The notes: a model not told the origin generated them from the letters alone. 64,000 bases of DNA from Pseudomonas sp. RIT409 (GCF_003052515.2 NZ_QARE02000005.1:1-64000); one strand, 5' to 3'. Numbered from the stretch's first letter, positions 17,212 through 27,033 are shown. Made by a program: numbers and translations.

Positions 17212-19410
17212 ATGACCACCGTCCTGCACTGGCTCAAATCCCTGGAATTGCGTCGCGAACTCAACGGCTGGGCGCGCAGTGACGGGGTAACCTGGGTGTA
17301 TATCTTCAAGGTGCTGATCGCCGCCTTCCTCACGTACTGGATCGCGATGCGCCTCGAACTGCCGCAGCCACGCACGGCCATGATCACGGTGTTCATCGTG
17401 ATGCAGCCGCAGAGCGGGCACGTGTTCGCCAAGAGTTTCTATCGCCTGCTCGGCACGGTGGCGGGGTCCGTGGCGATGGTGATCATGATGGCGCTCTTCC
17501 CCCAGGACAGTGCGCCGTTTCTGACCCTGATGGCGCTATGGGTAGGCTTTTGTTGCGCAGGGGCTGCGCGTTATCGCAACTTTCGCGCCTACGGGTTCGT
17601 CCTGGCGGGCTACACCGCGGCCTTCACCGGGCTTCCGGCGCTCGCGCACCCGGAAACGTCGTTCATGGCAGCGGTCTGGCGGTTGCTGGAAATCTCACTG
17701 GGCATCGTCTGTTCGACATTGATCAGCGCGGCGATCCTGCCGCAGAGTTCCGGCGTTGCCATGCGCAACACGGTGTATCAGCGATTTGGCGTATTCGCCC
17801 GATTCGTGATCGATGGACTGCGCGGGCAGAGTGATCCCGAGGCGTTCGAGGCCAGCAACGTGCGTTTCATCGCCGATGCCGTTGGCCTCGAGGGGCAGCG
17901 TGCGGTGACCGTTTTCGAAGACCCACACATGCGCCGCCGCAACGGTCGTCTGAACCGATTGAACAGCGAGTTCATGACCATCACCACGCGCTTCAACGCC
18001 CTGCACCAGCTGCTCGAACGTTTGCGCCGCCGTGGCCTGACGCCGGCTGTCCAGGCCATCGAGCCGGGGCTCGACGCGCTGGGCGGATTGCTCGAGCCCT
18101 TTGCCGGACGCGCCCTGACCGATGCGGACGCTGCGCTGCTGGCCACGCGTTTGAGCGCCTTCAAATCCGAGATGCCCGACCACGTCCGCAGCCTGCGTGC
18201 CGAATTCGTCAAGACGGACCCCAGCGACGACGACTTGCTGGACTTCCACACGGCGTACGAGCTGCTCTATCGCTTCGTCGATGACATGCACGACTACGCG
18301 CAGACCCACGCTTCGCTGGCCGACCATCGTCACGCGCGCGAGAAGTGGGTCGAGCCATTCGTATCGACCACTAACTGGACCCTGTCGCTGGCGTCCGGTC
18401 TGCGGGCGCTGGTGATCATGGCCGTGCTGTCGTGGTACTGGGTCGCGACCGCCTGGCCAAGCGGGGCGATGATGACGTTGGTGTCGGCGGCCACGGTCGC
18501 GCTGTCGGCCACCACGCCCAATCCCCGCCGCATGTCCTTCCAAATGGCGTGCGGGACCTTCATCGGGGCGCTCCTCGGGTTTTTCATCACGTTCTTCGTG
18601 CTGCCGCGGATCGACGGTTTTGCGCTGCTGTGCATGGTGTTGGCCCCGGTGTTCGCGGTGGGGGCGTTTCTCACCACGCGGCCGCAGTGGGCGGGGTATG
18701 GGCTGGGCTTGCTGATCTTCTTCAGCATCGGTTCGGCGCCGGACAACCTCACGGTGTACAACCCTTATGCGTTCATCAACGACTACATCGGCATGGTCAT
18801 CGGCATGCTGTTATGCGCCGCGGCGGGGGCGATCATCTTGCCGCCCAACAGTCGCTGGTTCTGGCGGCGACTGGAAAGCGATCTGCGCCAGCAGGTGAGT
18901 TTCGCCATCAGCGCCCCTTTGCGCGGCATCCGCTCCAGTTTCGAAAGCCGTACCCGGGACCTCATGCACCAAGCGTACGGCTTGGCAGCGGGCCAGCCGC
19001 TGGTGCAGCGCAATTTGTTGCGCTGGATGTTCGTGGTGTTGGAAATCGGCCACGCAATCATCGAACTGCGTCGCGAGCAGGACGCGCTTCCCGTGCATCC
19101 GAGCTACGCCCCATCACAGCCCTGGCAACAAGCGGTTCGTGCCATGGGGCGGGCGTTGGTGCGGCTGTTCATCCAACCCGATCACCACAATCTGGCGCGT
19201 TGCCTGTATGCGGTGGACCACGCGATCAACTGTGTGCAGAACACCGACGAGCCGTTCGCCCCGCATTTCGACACATCGGCGCTGCGTCGGGTGAAGAGCT
19301 ACCTGCATTTCATCCGGACCTGCCTGCTCGACCCGCAATCACCGCTGGCCGCCTTTGCGCCCGCCCAAGCTGACGCGCAATTGGCGCAAGGACTTTCGCA
19401 TGCCTCGTGA
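17212..19410 (+). CDS. FUSC-family inner-membrane efflux protein (AaeB-like)
   Basis: A 732-residue protein with two clusters of membrane segments. The first, at residues about 25-190, starts YIFKVLIAAFLTYWIAMRLELPQPRTAM. The second, at about 385-545, has LRALVIMAVLSWYWVATAWPSGAMM. Each cluster is followed by a soluble cytoplasmic region. The PQPRTAMITVFIVMQPQSG block and duplicated architecture are those of FUSC/AaeB proteins, which expel aromatic carboxylic acids such as p-hydroxybenzoate, or fusaric acid, with HlyD adaptors. The gene overlaps the DUF1656 start by eleven bases. Substrate is inferred. Confidence 0.9.
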   Translation: MTTVLHWLKSLELRRELNGWARSDGVTWVYIFKVLIAAFLTYWIAMRLELPQPRTAMITVFIVMQPQSGHVFAKSFYRLLGTVAGSVAMVIMMALFPQDSAPFLTLMALWVGFCCAGAARYRNFRAYGFVLAGYTAAFTGLPALAHPETSFMAAVWRLLEISLGIVCSTLISAAILPQSSGVAMRNTVYQRFGVFARFVIDGLRGQSDPEAFEASNVRFIADAVGLEGQRAVTVFEDPHMRRRNGRLNRLNSEFMTITTRFNALHQLLERLRRRGLTPAVQAIEPGLDALGGLLEPFAGRALTDADAALLATRLSAFKSEMPDHVRSLRAEFVKTDPSDDDLLDFHTAYELLYRFVDDMHDYAQTHASLADHRHAREKWVEPFVSTTNWTLSLASGLRALVIMAVLSWYWVATAWPSGAMMTLVSAATVALSATTPNPRRMSFQMACGTFIGALLGFFITFFVLPRIDGFALLCMVLAPVFAVGAFLTTRPQWAGYGLGLLIFFSIGSAPDNLTVYNPYAFINDYIGMVIGMLLCAAAGAIILPPNSRWFWRRLESDLRQQVSFAISAPLRGIRSSFESRTRDLMHQAYGLAAGQPLVQRNLLRWMFVVLEIGHAIIELRREQDALPVHPSYAPSQPWQQAVRAMGRALVRLFIQPDHHNLARCLYAVDHAINCVQNTDEPFAPHFDTSALRRVKSYLHFIRTCLLDPQSPLAAFAPAQADAQLAQGLSHAS

Positions 19411-19600
19411 AATCGCCTTTCACGGCGTTTACATGCCGACCGTGACCCTGATGTTTCTGGTTGCGATGGTGTTGTCTTGGGCGCTGGATCGCTTGATGTC
19501 CGGCCTCGATCTGTACCGATTCTTCTGGCATCCGGCGTTACTGCGTCTGGGGCTGTTCAGCTGCATGTTCGGCGCAATGGCGCTGACCGTTTACCGTTAA
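19400..19600 (+). CDS. DUF1656 small inner-membrane protein (AaeX-like)
   Basis: 66 residues from ATG 19400, inside the end of the FUSC gene. It starts MPREIAFHGVYMPTV and has two membrane segments (LMFLVAMVLSWALDRL and LGLFSCMFGAMALTVY). DUF1656 proteins regularly sit between the FUSC and HlyD genes of these pumps, as AaeX does in E. coli. Their role is unclear, probably structural. Confidence 0.88.
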   Translation: MPREIAFHGVYMPTVTLMFLVAMVLSWALDRLMSGLDLYRFFWHPALLRLGLFSCMFGAMALTVYR

Positions 19601-19618
19601 GGCACATGTGAATTCGAG

Positions 19619-20473
19619 ATGAAAAAACTCATCAGTCTGATCGCGACATTATTGATCCTGGCACTGGCCATCTGGATAGGCCGCCTGCTGTGGATTCACT
19701 ACATGGACACCCCGTGGACCCGCGACGGTCGTGTCCGGGCCGACGTGATCAATGTCGCCGCCGACGTCAGCGGTGTGGTCATCGACGTGCCTGTCAAGGA
19801 CAACCAACCCGTGAAGAAAGGCGACCTGCTGATGCAGATCGACCCCGATCACTACCAGTTGGCGGTCAAGCAGGCTGAGGCCGTGGTGGCGTCGCGCAAG
19901 GCGACCTGGGAGATGCGCAAGGTCAATGCCGCCCGCCGCAAGGACATGGATGCGCTGGTGATCTCGGCTGAAAACCGCGAAGACGCCTCCAATGTCGCTA
20001 ACTCGGCCCAGGCCGACTACCAACTCGCGATCGCCCAACTGGAGGCCGCGCAACTGAACCTGCAGCGCACTCGCGTGCTGGCGGCGGTCGATGGCTACGT
20101 TACCAACCTCAACGTCCATCGCGGCGACTACGCGCGTATCGGTGAGGCGAAAATGGCCGTCGTCGACAAAAACTCGTTTTGGGTGTACGGCTTTTTCGAA
20201 GAAACCAAGCTGCCTCATCTCACCGTCGGCGATCCGACCGACATGCAGTTGATGAGTGGCGAAGTGATGAAGGGGCATGTGGAAAGCATTGCGCGGGCCA
20301 TTTATGACCGGGACAACCCGGAAAGCCGCGAGCTGATTGCCGACGTCAACCCCACCTTCAACTGGGTACGCCTGGCCCAGCGCGTGCCGGTACGCATTCA
20401 TCTGGACAGCGTACCGGCAGGCGTGGTCCTGGCGGCGGGGATGACTTGTACGGTGATCGTGAATCCTCAGTGA
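19619..20473 (+). CDS. HlyD-family periplasmic adaptor (AaeA-like)
   Basis: A 284-residue protein with one N-terminal membrane span (about 3-25). The biotinyl-lipoyl half-motif VAADVSGVVIDVPVKDNQPVKKGD comes next, split by a short coiled-coil hairpin rich in Ala/Glu (about 80-145). The second lipoyl half is RVLAAVDGYVTNLNVHRGDY. This is the EmrA/AaeA adaptor that bridges the FUSC protein to an outer-membrane channel. It starts 18 bases after DUF1656 and is the last gene of the operon, converging on the toxin gene downstream. Confidence 0.9.
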   Translation: MKKLISLIATLLILALAIWIGRLLWIHYMDTPWTRDGRVRADVINVAADVSGVVIDVPVKDNQPVKKGDLLMQIDPDHYQLAVKQAEAVVASRKATWEMRKVNAARRKDMDALVISAENREDASNVANSAQADYQLAIAQLEAAQLNLQRTRVLAAVDGYVTNLNVHRGDYARIGEAKMAVVDKNSFWVYGFFEETKLPHLTVGDPTDMQLMSGEVMKGHVESIARAIYDRDNPESRELIADVNPTFNWVRLAQRVPVRIHLDSVPAGVVLAAGMTCTVIVNPQ

Positions 20474-20491
20474 GGGACGCGCGCCGGTGGA

Positions 20492-22588
20492 TCAGTCGAT
20501 CGGCACTTCAATGCTCTCGACGGCGTACGCAGCGGTGATCCCGGCGGCCAGGACCGATGTCGTCGTCGCTGTGACAGCCACGCCGGCCAACGTTTCGCGG
20601 ATGATCTTTATCGTGAGATCCCGGACGTAGTGCTTGAGGGCCGGGTTGTTGGGAATGAAGACCCCCGCCGAGTTGTAGGCCCCCAGAATGCTGCTGGGGG
20701 GAATGTTTTCACCGAAGTTGATCTCGGTCGGCTTGTAGCGAATTTTGTTCGCCTGCGTCGGATGCCTGGCGTTGTGATGATTCTGGTAGAGGTGATAGCC
20801 ATCCAGTTTCCGCGCGTCGATCAGATAGGTGTGCCCTCCCTTTTGACCGCCGTAGACGAACGCGCCGGTGTGTTCCCGGTAGTAATAGGCGGAGGTCGAA
20901 ATGCCTCTGCCGTCGAGTCCGAGTGCGTTGGGGTCACCGCCAAAGCCTCCGCGCACACCCGTGATCTGATGAATGTCTTTCTGAATTTCGAAGGCGGGTG
21001 TCCTGAGTTCGAAACCCTTGGCGAAAATTTCCTCAGGCGGGCGCATGTCGCCCCTGAAGACCTTGCCTCGATACACCACCAGATCGTGACCTTCCACGTG
21101 CCTGTTCAACAGCCGAGCATCCGTTTCTACCAGCCGCTGAGCATGCTCCGGCCCCCGGCGAAGCCTGTCGACCAGCTCCCCTTTGATGCGTTTGAGGTCC
21201 CCCGAGTGTGGCTTGATCATATCGGGGGGTGAGACCTGACCGTGGAAGGTTTGGGCCTTTCTCAAGTGCTTCAAGATCCTGGTGCTGATCCGGGTTCTGG
21301 TGATGGCTGACAGCGTCTTGCCAGCCAAGGCAACACCGAGCGGCACGACGATCCCGCTGATGCTTTCATAAAGTGCAGCCTCGTATTGAGCACTTGCCTG
21401 TTCGGGTATATCGGCTTGTGCGCCGCGAATGGCCTCCAGTACGGCAGCACTCTGCCCGAGCAGAAAGCTGGCCAGCAAGCGTACTGACATACCGCCCGCA
21501 GGCCCCAGCGGAAGTGTCGACAACAGTGCGAGCGTCTTGAGGATGAACACCCCTGCGTCCAAAGCCTGGTCCAACAGTCGCTCGCCATCGGTCGACACCA
21601 AGGTGTCCATATCTGAAACCATGCGCTCGATCTGAAGGGTATTGAGGGTCTCGAAAATGTCTTCGGCAGGAGGAAAGCTCAACGCCGGCCGCGCGCGCGG
21701 AGGGACACTGATGTAAGACATGATCGGCCGCAGCTTGTAGTCCCCCAGACTTAGCTGGTCATACAGCGCAAGTCGTTGAAGAATCGCACGGCGAAACACA
21801 GGCATCTGAATGAAGACATTGCGGTATTTCATGGGTAGCACATGAACCGCGTTGCCTTGGGGGTCACCCAGAAATATCACCAGCCCGCCATGAGTGGGTT
21901 CATCTGCGCAGGGCAAATAGGCCACCTGTCCTACGGTGTAGATCCTGCTGCGGGTTCGGAGCTCTACCAGTCGAAGTTTGACCTCACCCCGGAGGTACGC
22001 CCGCGCCGTCTCCCGGTAGACGGGCGGCGCATCGTCACGCATGGCGAAATTCTCCAAGTGCGTATCGGCCTCGACAGACAGCAGCAGCTTCGAAAGTCTC
22101 TTTGCGTTCGGCGTCTTCAAGCGTCGCTCGACTTCAGCCGTGTATCGGGCCTGGAGATTTGCCGATTCCAATGCAGTGATCAGATCTTCGGGGTAATCGT
22201 CAGGCCACACGACGCTCACTGCAGTCTCGGCTGCCAGCGCACGCCGATAGGTGTCGGTAACGATTTCCCGAAGAGTAAAGTTCTGGCTTCTCAGAGGGAA
22301 AAGCTCACCGGAGATCGAGATCAGCCCACTGGATTCCTTGTAGGTCTCTCGAAATTGCACCTTGATCCCCGTCTCGGCGCTGATTTGCTGTTTCAACTCG
22401 TCCGGGGCTGTAGACGCACTGACGATCTCACCTATCGCGGTGTCGATGTATTGCAGCGGATCCAGCAGGCTCGGATCGTAGACATCGTCGATCAAGGCGA
22501 TCATTTCGTCGCTCAGACGCGTCAGCGCCTCTTCGCTCAAATCCTCGGGGGCGGCTGGCCCATCATGTAACGCAGTATCTGTACTCAT
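20492..22588 (-). CDS. Large toxin: DUF6543 (dermonecrotic-toxin-like) region with C-terminal ADP-ribosyltransferase
   Basis: 698 residues from ATG 22588, chosen because AAGGAAG lies five bases upstream; an in-frame ATG ten codons earlier lacks an RBS. The N-terminal half (to about residue 330) resembles DUF6543 regions of large Pseudomonas toxins (TAPDELKQQIS..., then FTLREIVTDTYRRAL). A hydrophobic stretch follows (about 350-430). The C-terminal 200 residues carry an R-S-E ADP-ribosyltransferase. Arg512 lies in VFRGDMRPPEEIFAKGF (compare cholera toxin LYRADSRPPDEI). STS lies at 564-566 in GRGISTSAYYYRE. Glu622 lies seven residues before IPPSSILGAY, as Glu112 does in cholera toxin. The first Glu of ExE is replaced by Pro. 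No immunity or secretion gene is adjacent. Target unknown. Confidence 0.75.
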   Translation of the reverse strand: MSTDTALHDGPAAPEDLSEEALTRLSDEMIALIDDVYDPSLLDPLQYIDTAIGEIVSASTAPDELKQQISAETGIKVQFRETYKESSGLISISGELFPLRSQNFTLREIVTDTYRRALAAETAVSVVWPDDYPEDLITALESANLQARYTAEVERRLKTPNAKRLSKLLLSVEADTHLENFAMRDDAPPVYRETARAYLRGEVKLRLVELRTRSRIYTVGQVAYLPCADEPTHGGLVIFLGDPQGNAVHVLPMKYRNVFIQMPVFRRAILQRLALYDQLSLGDYKLRPIMSYISVPPRARPALSFPPAEDIFETLNTLQIERMVSDMDTLVSTDGERLLDQALDAGVFILKTLALLSTLPLGPAGGMSVRLLASFLLGQSAAVLEAIRGAQADIPEQASAQYEAALYESISGIVVPLGVALAGKTLSAITRTRISTRILKHLRKAQTFHGQVSPPDMIKPHSGDLKRIKGELVDRLRRGPEHAQRLVETDARLLNRHVEGHDLVVYRGKVFRGDMRPPEEIFAKGFELRTPAFEIQKDIHQITGVRGGFGGDPNALGLDGRGISTSAYYYREHTGAFVYGGQKGGHTYLIDARKLDGYHLYQNHHNARHPTQANKIRYKPTEINFGENIPPSSILGAYNSAGVFIPNNPALKHYVRDLTIKIIRETLAGVAVTATTTSVLAAGITAAYAVESIEVPID

Positions 22589-22780
22589 GGCATCTTCCTT
22601 GATAATGAGCGGCTTCATCCAGAAGCCTTTGGTCGGGTCCTTCTTCGGGACACAGCCGAGAGTATGACGCGACGAGTTTTCCGACGCTGAAAGGATATTT
22701 ACCGAGTGACAGGCGAAAAGGCGTCACGGGGCTTGGCCGTTTCTTACGCGCGTTAGAGAAAACGGCGTGGTTGGGGTCAG

Positions 22781-23605
22781 TTAAAGCGAAGCATCCAGTT
22801 TGAATCGCTTGCGCAGGATCCTTTCCAGCAGCGCTTTGGGCAGAAGCCTCGCCATCAGCGGCAGCGCGCGGCTGCCATTGCCGGAGCGCAGCAGACGCGG
22901 CGGGTGGCGTCGTTGCACGGCATCGAGCACGTCTCGGGCGAAATCGGCGGCAGGGGTGGGGTGGGTTTGCGAGGCATTGGCGCGGGCCCGTACGCCTTCG
23001 CGCAGTGGCCACCACGGCGAGCTTTCCCGAATGACCTGTTCGGCTTCATGGCTGGCGTTTTTGGCGAACTGCGTGTCGATTGCGCCGGGTTGCACTTCCA
23101 TGACGCGCACACCGAACGGAGCCAGTTCCATACGCAGCGCATCGCTCAGCGAACCGACCGCCGCTTTTGACGCGCAGTAAGCGCCGCCAAAAGGCGTCGT
23201 CAGCACTCCCGAGACGCTGCCGATGTTCACCACCAAACCTTTGTTCTGGCGCAGCAGCGGGAACACTGCTCGGGTCACGCCGACGATGGAAAACACGTTG
23301 GTTTCGAACTGTCTGCGAATCGCCTCGACACCGCCATCGAGCAATGGCCCGATTCCGCCGTATCCTGCGTTGTTGATCAGCACATCCAGCCCTTTGCCAA
23401 GCTGAAGGAGCTCATTCGCCAGCCGCTCGACGGCTGCACTGTCGTTCACATCGAGTTCCACCGCTTGAAAACCGGCCGCTGCCAATGCTTGGACATCGCC
23501 TGTCTTGCGCGCCGTTGCCCACACCTCATGTCCGGCCCCTTTGAAGGCATCCGCCATGGCGCGGCCGATGCCGCTGGAGCAACCGGTGATCAGAATGACA
23601 GCCAT
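22781..23605 (-). CDS. Short-chain dehydrogenase/reductase
   Basis: A 274-residue classical SDR. The cofactor loop is TGCSSGIGRAMADAF (residues 7-21), followed by LDVNDSAAVE and NNAGYGGIG. The catalytic residues are Ser in NIGSVSGV and YCASK (Tyr-x-x-x-Lys). The absence of an acidic residue right after the second strand (ATARKTGD) suggests NADP(H). The C-terminal tail of about 70 residues is typical of SDRs annotated as retinol/oxidoreductase-like. Substrate is unknown. The downstream membrane-anchored gene ends just upstream of it, in the same direction. Confidence 0.9.
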   Translation of the reverse strand: MAVILITGCSSGIGRAMADAFKGAGHEVWATARKTGDVQALAAAGFQAVELDVNDSAAVERLANELLQLGKGLDVLINNAGYGGIGPLLDGGVEAIRRQFETNVFSIVGVTRAVFPLLRQNKGLVVNIGSVSGVLTTPFGGAYCASKAAVGSLSDALRMELAPFGVRVMEVQPGAIDTQFAKNASHEAEQVIRESSPWWPLREGVRARANASQTHPTPAADFARDVLDAVQRRHPPRLLRSGNGSRALPLMARLLPKALLERILRKRFKLDASL

Positions 23606-23632
23606 CGTGATCCATTCCTTGAAGTCAAAGGG

Positions 23633-24097
23633 TTAGCCGGAAAACGTCCCTTGCAGGCGCTCGGCGCGAAATTCCAGGGTTTGCGGCCGATAGCCGTTAC
23701 GCAAGGGGGGCATCGGGAGGCAATCCTGCCACTGGCTGCCCGGCAGTAGTTCGCCGGGGCCGCGATAGCGTGGTGCAGTGTAAGTGTCGTCCGCGAGGTT
23801 GACTGTATCGCCCGGGGCATAAGCGGCGACTTTCCAGCGCAACTCCTGCAGTGGAACGTCGTTGCCATTGTCAATCAGCACCAGCAGCGGGCGACCGACC
23901 GGGCATTGCTGTGGGGCGTAGTTGACGCGCAGTTGAAGACGCTCCAAGCGCTGAGCGTCGCGCTTGTCCTCCCAGACCACGAACCCCGCGACGATTCCCA
24001 ACCCAATGGCGGCTGCCATTGAGACCGGCAAGGCTTTGGCCGGATAGCGCAGCAGCAGAATCAGCCAGGTGAAGATCAGTACGGCGCCGATGATCAT
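23633..24097 (-). CDS. Hypothetical membrane-anchored protein
   Basis: 154 residues from ATG 24097 (MIIGAVLIFTWLILLL); the open frame extends upstream, but this start places a membrane span at the N-terminus. Two spans (about 3-18 and 24-43) are followed by a soluble domain of about 105 residues. Its pattern (LRVNYAPQQCPVGRPLLVLIDNGNDVPLQELRWKVAAYAPG) suggests an immunoglobulin-like beta-sandwich with two cysteines. I recognise it as a conserved Pseudomonas hypothetical family of unknown function. It lies 27 bases upstream of the SDR gene and may be co-transcribed with it. Confidence 0.7.
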   Translation of the reverse strand: MIIGAVLIFTWLILLLRYPAKALPVSMAAAIGLGIVAGFVVWEDKRDAQRLERLQLRVNYAPQQCPVGRPLLVLIDNGNDVPLQELRWKVAAYAPGDTVNLADDTYTAPRYRGPGELLPGSQWQDCLPMPPLRNGYRPQTLEFRAERLQGTFSG

Positions 24098-24239
24098 GAA
24101 TTCCGTCTCGCGAAGGCAGATGAGGGCATCGTACCGAAAGGGAAGAGGGGAGACCAAGCGGCGTTCTCCAGACAGACGGTTCAGACTGAGAGCCATGCCG
24201 CACTAATCTTTGAGACAGATCGCAAAGGATTGCAAACCC

Positions 24240-27011
24240 ATGGCGTCTCTTTCCGCGCTGCATGCGAACACCCCCACGCTAACCGTGAGCGAATCTCGCG
24301 GCTATCTGGTGCGTGAGGTGTCTTTTTTTAGAGCAGACAGTGATGACGTTCCCCTGGAACGGGTTGATCGTTCTGCTTACGATCCCAGTGGCCGTCGTGT
24401 GGACCGCTGGGACCCCCGATTGTGGGACGCGGCGAATCAGGCCGGAAATGGATCGAGCAATGTGCGAGCGATCCACTCGCTCTCGGGGCAAGTGCTTCTG
24501 AGGGACAGCGTCGATGCAGGCTGCGACGTCGAGTTGTTGAGCGAAGCGGGGGCGAGTGTCTGTCGCTGGGGCGCCAGAGGCCAGTGGCAGCGGGTGGAGT
24601 ACGATACGTCGCTTCGGCCTGTTGCGATCTTTGAAGGTGATGATTCGGTAGAGACCTGTGTCGAGAGGTTGACCTACGGCAGGCCTGATCAGGCTGAGAG
24701 CAACCGTTGCAGCTTGTTGATTCGACACGATGATCCGGCGGGTTCGCTCAGCAGCGACGCCTTTTCCCTGAGTGGTGAACTGACGCAGCAGACGCGGCGA
24801 TTCCTGAATACGCTCGATGACGCTGATTGGCCTGAGGCCTTGGCCGAGCGTGATCAACTGCTGGAACCCGAGGAAGGCGCCACGACGTGCTGGATGTTCG
24901 GCGTGTTAGGAGACAAGATTCGGCAGGTCGATGCTGAAGGCAACACTCAAAGCTTTAGGCACACCGTCGCCGGGCAGTTGGTGTTCACACACGTTCAACC
25001 GACAGAACAGACCGTTCAAACGCTGGTGAGGGACATTCGTTATGACGCGCACGGACGCATTGCGTCAGAGACGGCAGGCAATGGGCTTGTTATAACGCTG
25101 ACGTACGACGCCCTCGACGGTCGTCTGACACGGCTGCTTAGCGGTGACGGGCGTCTGCAGGATTTGCACTATGCCTATGACCCGGTGGGCAATGTCGTCA
25201 GTATTGAGGACCGGGCGCAGCCTACACGCTATTTCGCCAATCAACAGATCGAGCCTTTGCGTACATTTGCCTACGACACGCTGTATCAACTGATCGAGGC
25301 AACGGGTTACGAATCCGCTGCCGCCAATCGCGGCCCTCGCTCGTTTTCCACAGCGACCGGACTGAGCAATTACACCCAGCGCTATGAATATGACGCGGGG
25401 GGTAATCTCAAGAAGATGATTCACACAGGCGCGCAAAATCATACTCGCGTGTTTGCCACAGCACAGGACAGTAATCGTACGCTGCTGCGAAACGGCGATC
25501 GTCCACCGAGCGAGGAAGACATTGCTCAGGGCTTCGATGCCAGTGGCAATTTGCGGGAACTGGCGCCGGGTCAGCGACTGAGCTGGGATTCACGTAATCA
25601 GCTCAGTGAAGTGACGCCAGTCGAGCGGGATACCGGAGCAGATGACAGCGAGGTTTATCGCTACGACGCCGCAGGAAAGCGACTGCGCAAAGTGCGTGTT
25701 ACCCAAGCTAAAGCAGCGGTCACTCATACCCACGAGGTGCGCTATCTACCGGGCCTGGAAATCCGCACCAACAGCGCGACCGGTGAAGTGCTGCATGTGA
25801 TTGTCGCATCGGCAGGGCGCAGTGATGCCCGCGTGTTGCATTGGCAAGCCGGACGCCCCTCGGAAATCGACAACGACCAGATTCGCTACAGCCTCTCGGA
25901 TCACCTGGGGTCAAGTGCGATGGAACTGGATCAAACGGGGCATTTGATTAGTCATGAGGTGTATTACCCCTATGGTGAGACGGCTTGGTTTGCGGCGAGA
26001 AGCGATGTTGAGGCTGCGTACAAGACGGTGCGTTATTCGGGGAAAGAGCGGGATGTGACGGGACTTTATTACTACGGATTGAGGTATTACGCGCCGTGGT
26101 TGATGCGATGGGTGAGTCCGGATCCTGATGGCGAGAGCGGCGGAATCAATCAGTTTTGTTTCTGCAGAAGCTCACCGATTCGATACGGTGATCCTGATGG
26201 CGCTGCTCCATACGATGTACCTCTTACTGTAATGGTCGCGAGCGGGCTGGGAGGGTTCAGTTCAAGTCAGTTGGCTAAAGTCAGGCAAGCTCTGGACATT
26301 TCTTCGGACTTTGTCACTCGCACTCGCGATGAATTGCTCAAGAGCAGGCCGGGCGCGGGAGTTGCCAAAGCGTTCGACGCCGCATTCGGTGAGCTGGATG
26401 AAGGGCTTCGTATACAGACTATGCATGCTGTCGCTGAGGAACTGGATAAGCAGAGGAACCTTCGGGTTTCCTTCGGCACACCCGAGGCAGATGTGGAGAT
26501 AGAACTTTTTGATGGGCCGAAATACATGCAGGGTGCGGCGGATTTATTGGGAGAGTTCGGGGATACTGCCGGGAATATCCGACTATTCAAATCTCACGTC
26601 GAGAATGACCATGTATTGCGAATTGCGCATACGCTTGTGCATGAAACTGCTCACGCTGCCAATTTTGCCCGCGATACACATTACTACCATGTCCCGTTTC
26701 TTGACGCTGAGGCAAGCGAGAATGAAGTTAAAAGCTGGTCAAAAAAGGTTAGGCAGTCACTACGTCGCATTGCTCGGCAGGCACCTGTCGAGACCGGTTC
26801 AACTGGCCCCGAATACATCGAGGTCATGCAAGCGATTACAGAGCACGCCGAGAGTCCCGAGCAGCGCAAGGGAGCTTTTCTAAACATCCCCTCTGTCAGG
26901 GCGTCACTGTTGCGAATGAATGCTGATACAACGGCTTCGCTGGTGATGGCAACAAGGCTTCCAGAGAAATGGTGGCGGTCTGTCAATCGTCCTGTTCAAA
27001 GGGCTAGCTAA
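24240..27011 (+). CDS. TccC/RHS-type toxin with C-terminal metallopeptidase-like domain (copy 1)
   Basis: 923 residues from ATG 24240 (MASLSALHANTPTLTVSESRG), the standard TccC beginning. YD repeats run through the middle, for example LHYAYDPVGNVVSIED and YEYDAGGNLKKMIHTG. The RHS core ends with [23 protein letters not shown] (about 613-635), after which TccC proteins carry a variable toxin. Here the tail of about 285 residues has HETAH at 801-805, then R-D at 811-812, and a late NADTTAS. HExxH plus an Asp seven residues on and a C-terminal NAD motif recalls aspzincin (M35-type) metallopeptidases. In Tc complexes the RHS shell encloses the toxin; no TcA or TcB gene is nearby. Confidence 0.85.
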   Translation: MASLSALHANTPTLTVSESRGYLVREVSFFRADSDDVPLERVDRSAYDPSGRRVDRWDPRLWDAANQAGNGSSNVRAIHSLSGQVLLRDSVDAGCDVELLSEAGASVCRWGARGQWQRVEYDTSLRPVAIFEGDDSVETCVERLTYGRPDQAESNRCSLLIRHDDPAGSLSSDAFSLSGELTQQTRRFLNTLDDADWPEALAERDQLLEPEEGATTCWMFGVLGDKIRQVDAEGNTQSFRHTVAGQLVFTHVQPTEQTVQTLVRDIRYDAHGRIASETAGNGLVITLTYDALDGRLTRLLSGDGRLQDLHYAYDPVGNVVSIEDRAQPTRYFANQQIEPLRTFAYDTLYQLIEATGYESAAANRGPRSFSTATGLSNYTQRYEYDAGGNLKKMIHTGAQNHTRVFATAQDSNRTLLRNGDRPPSEEDIAQGFDASGNLRELAPGQRLSWDSRNQLSEVTPVERDTGADDSEVYRYDAAGKRLRKVRVTQAKAAVTHTHEVRYLPGLEIRTNSATGEVLHVIVASAGRSDARVLHWQAGRPSEIDNDQIRYSLSDHLGSSAMELDQTGHLISHEVYYPYGETAWFAARSDVEAAYKTVRYSGKERDVTGLYYYGLRYYAPWLMRWVSPDPDGESGGINQFCFCRSSPIRYGDPDGAAPYDVPLTVMVASGLGGFSSSQLAKVRQALDISSDFVTRTRDELLKSRPGAGVAKAFDAAFGELDEGLRIQTMHAVAEELDKQRNLRVSFGTPEADVEIELFDGPKYMQGAADLLGEFGDTAGNIRLFKSHVENDHVLRIAHTLVHETAHAANFARDTHYYHVPFLDAEASENEVKSWSKKVRQSLRRIARQAPVETGSTGPEYIEVMQAITEHAESPEQRKGAFLNIPSVRASLLRMNADTTASLVMATRLPEKWWRSVNRPVQRAS

Positions 27012-27033
27012 CCTCCATTTGATGTTTGCTGGC

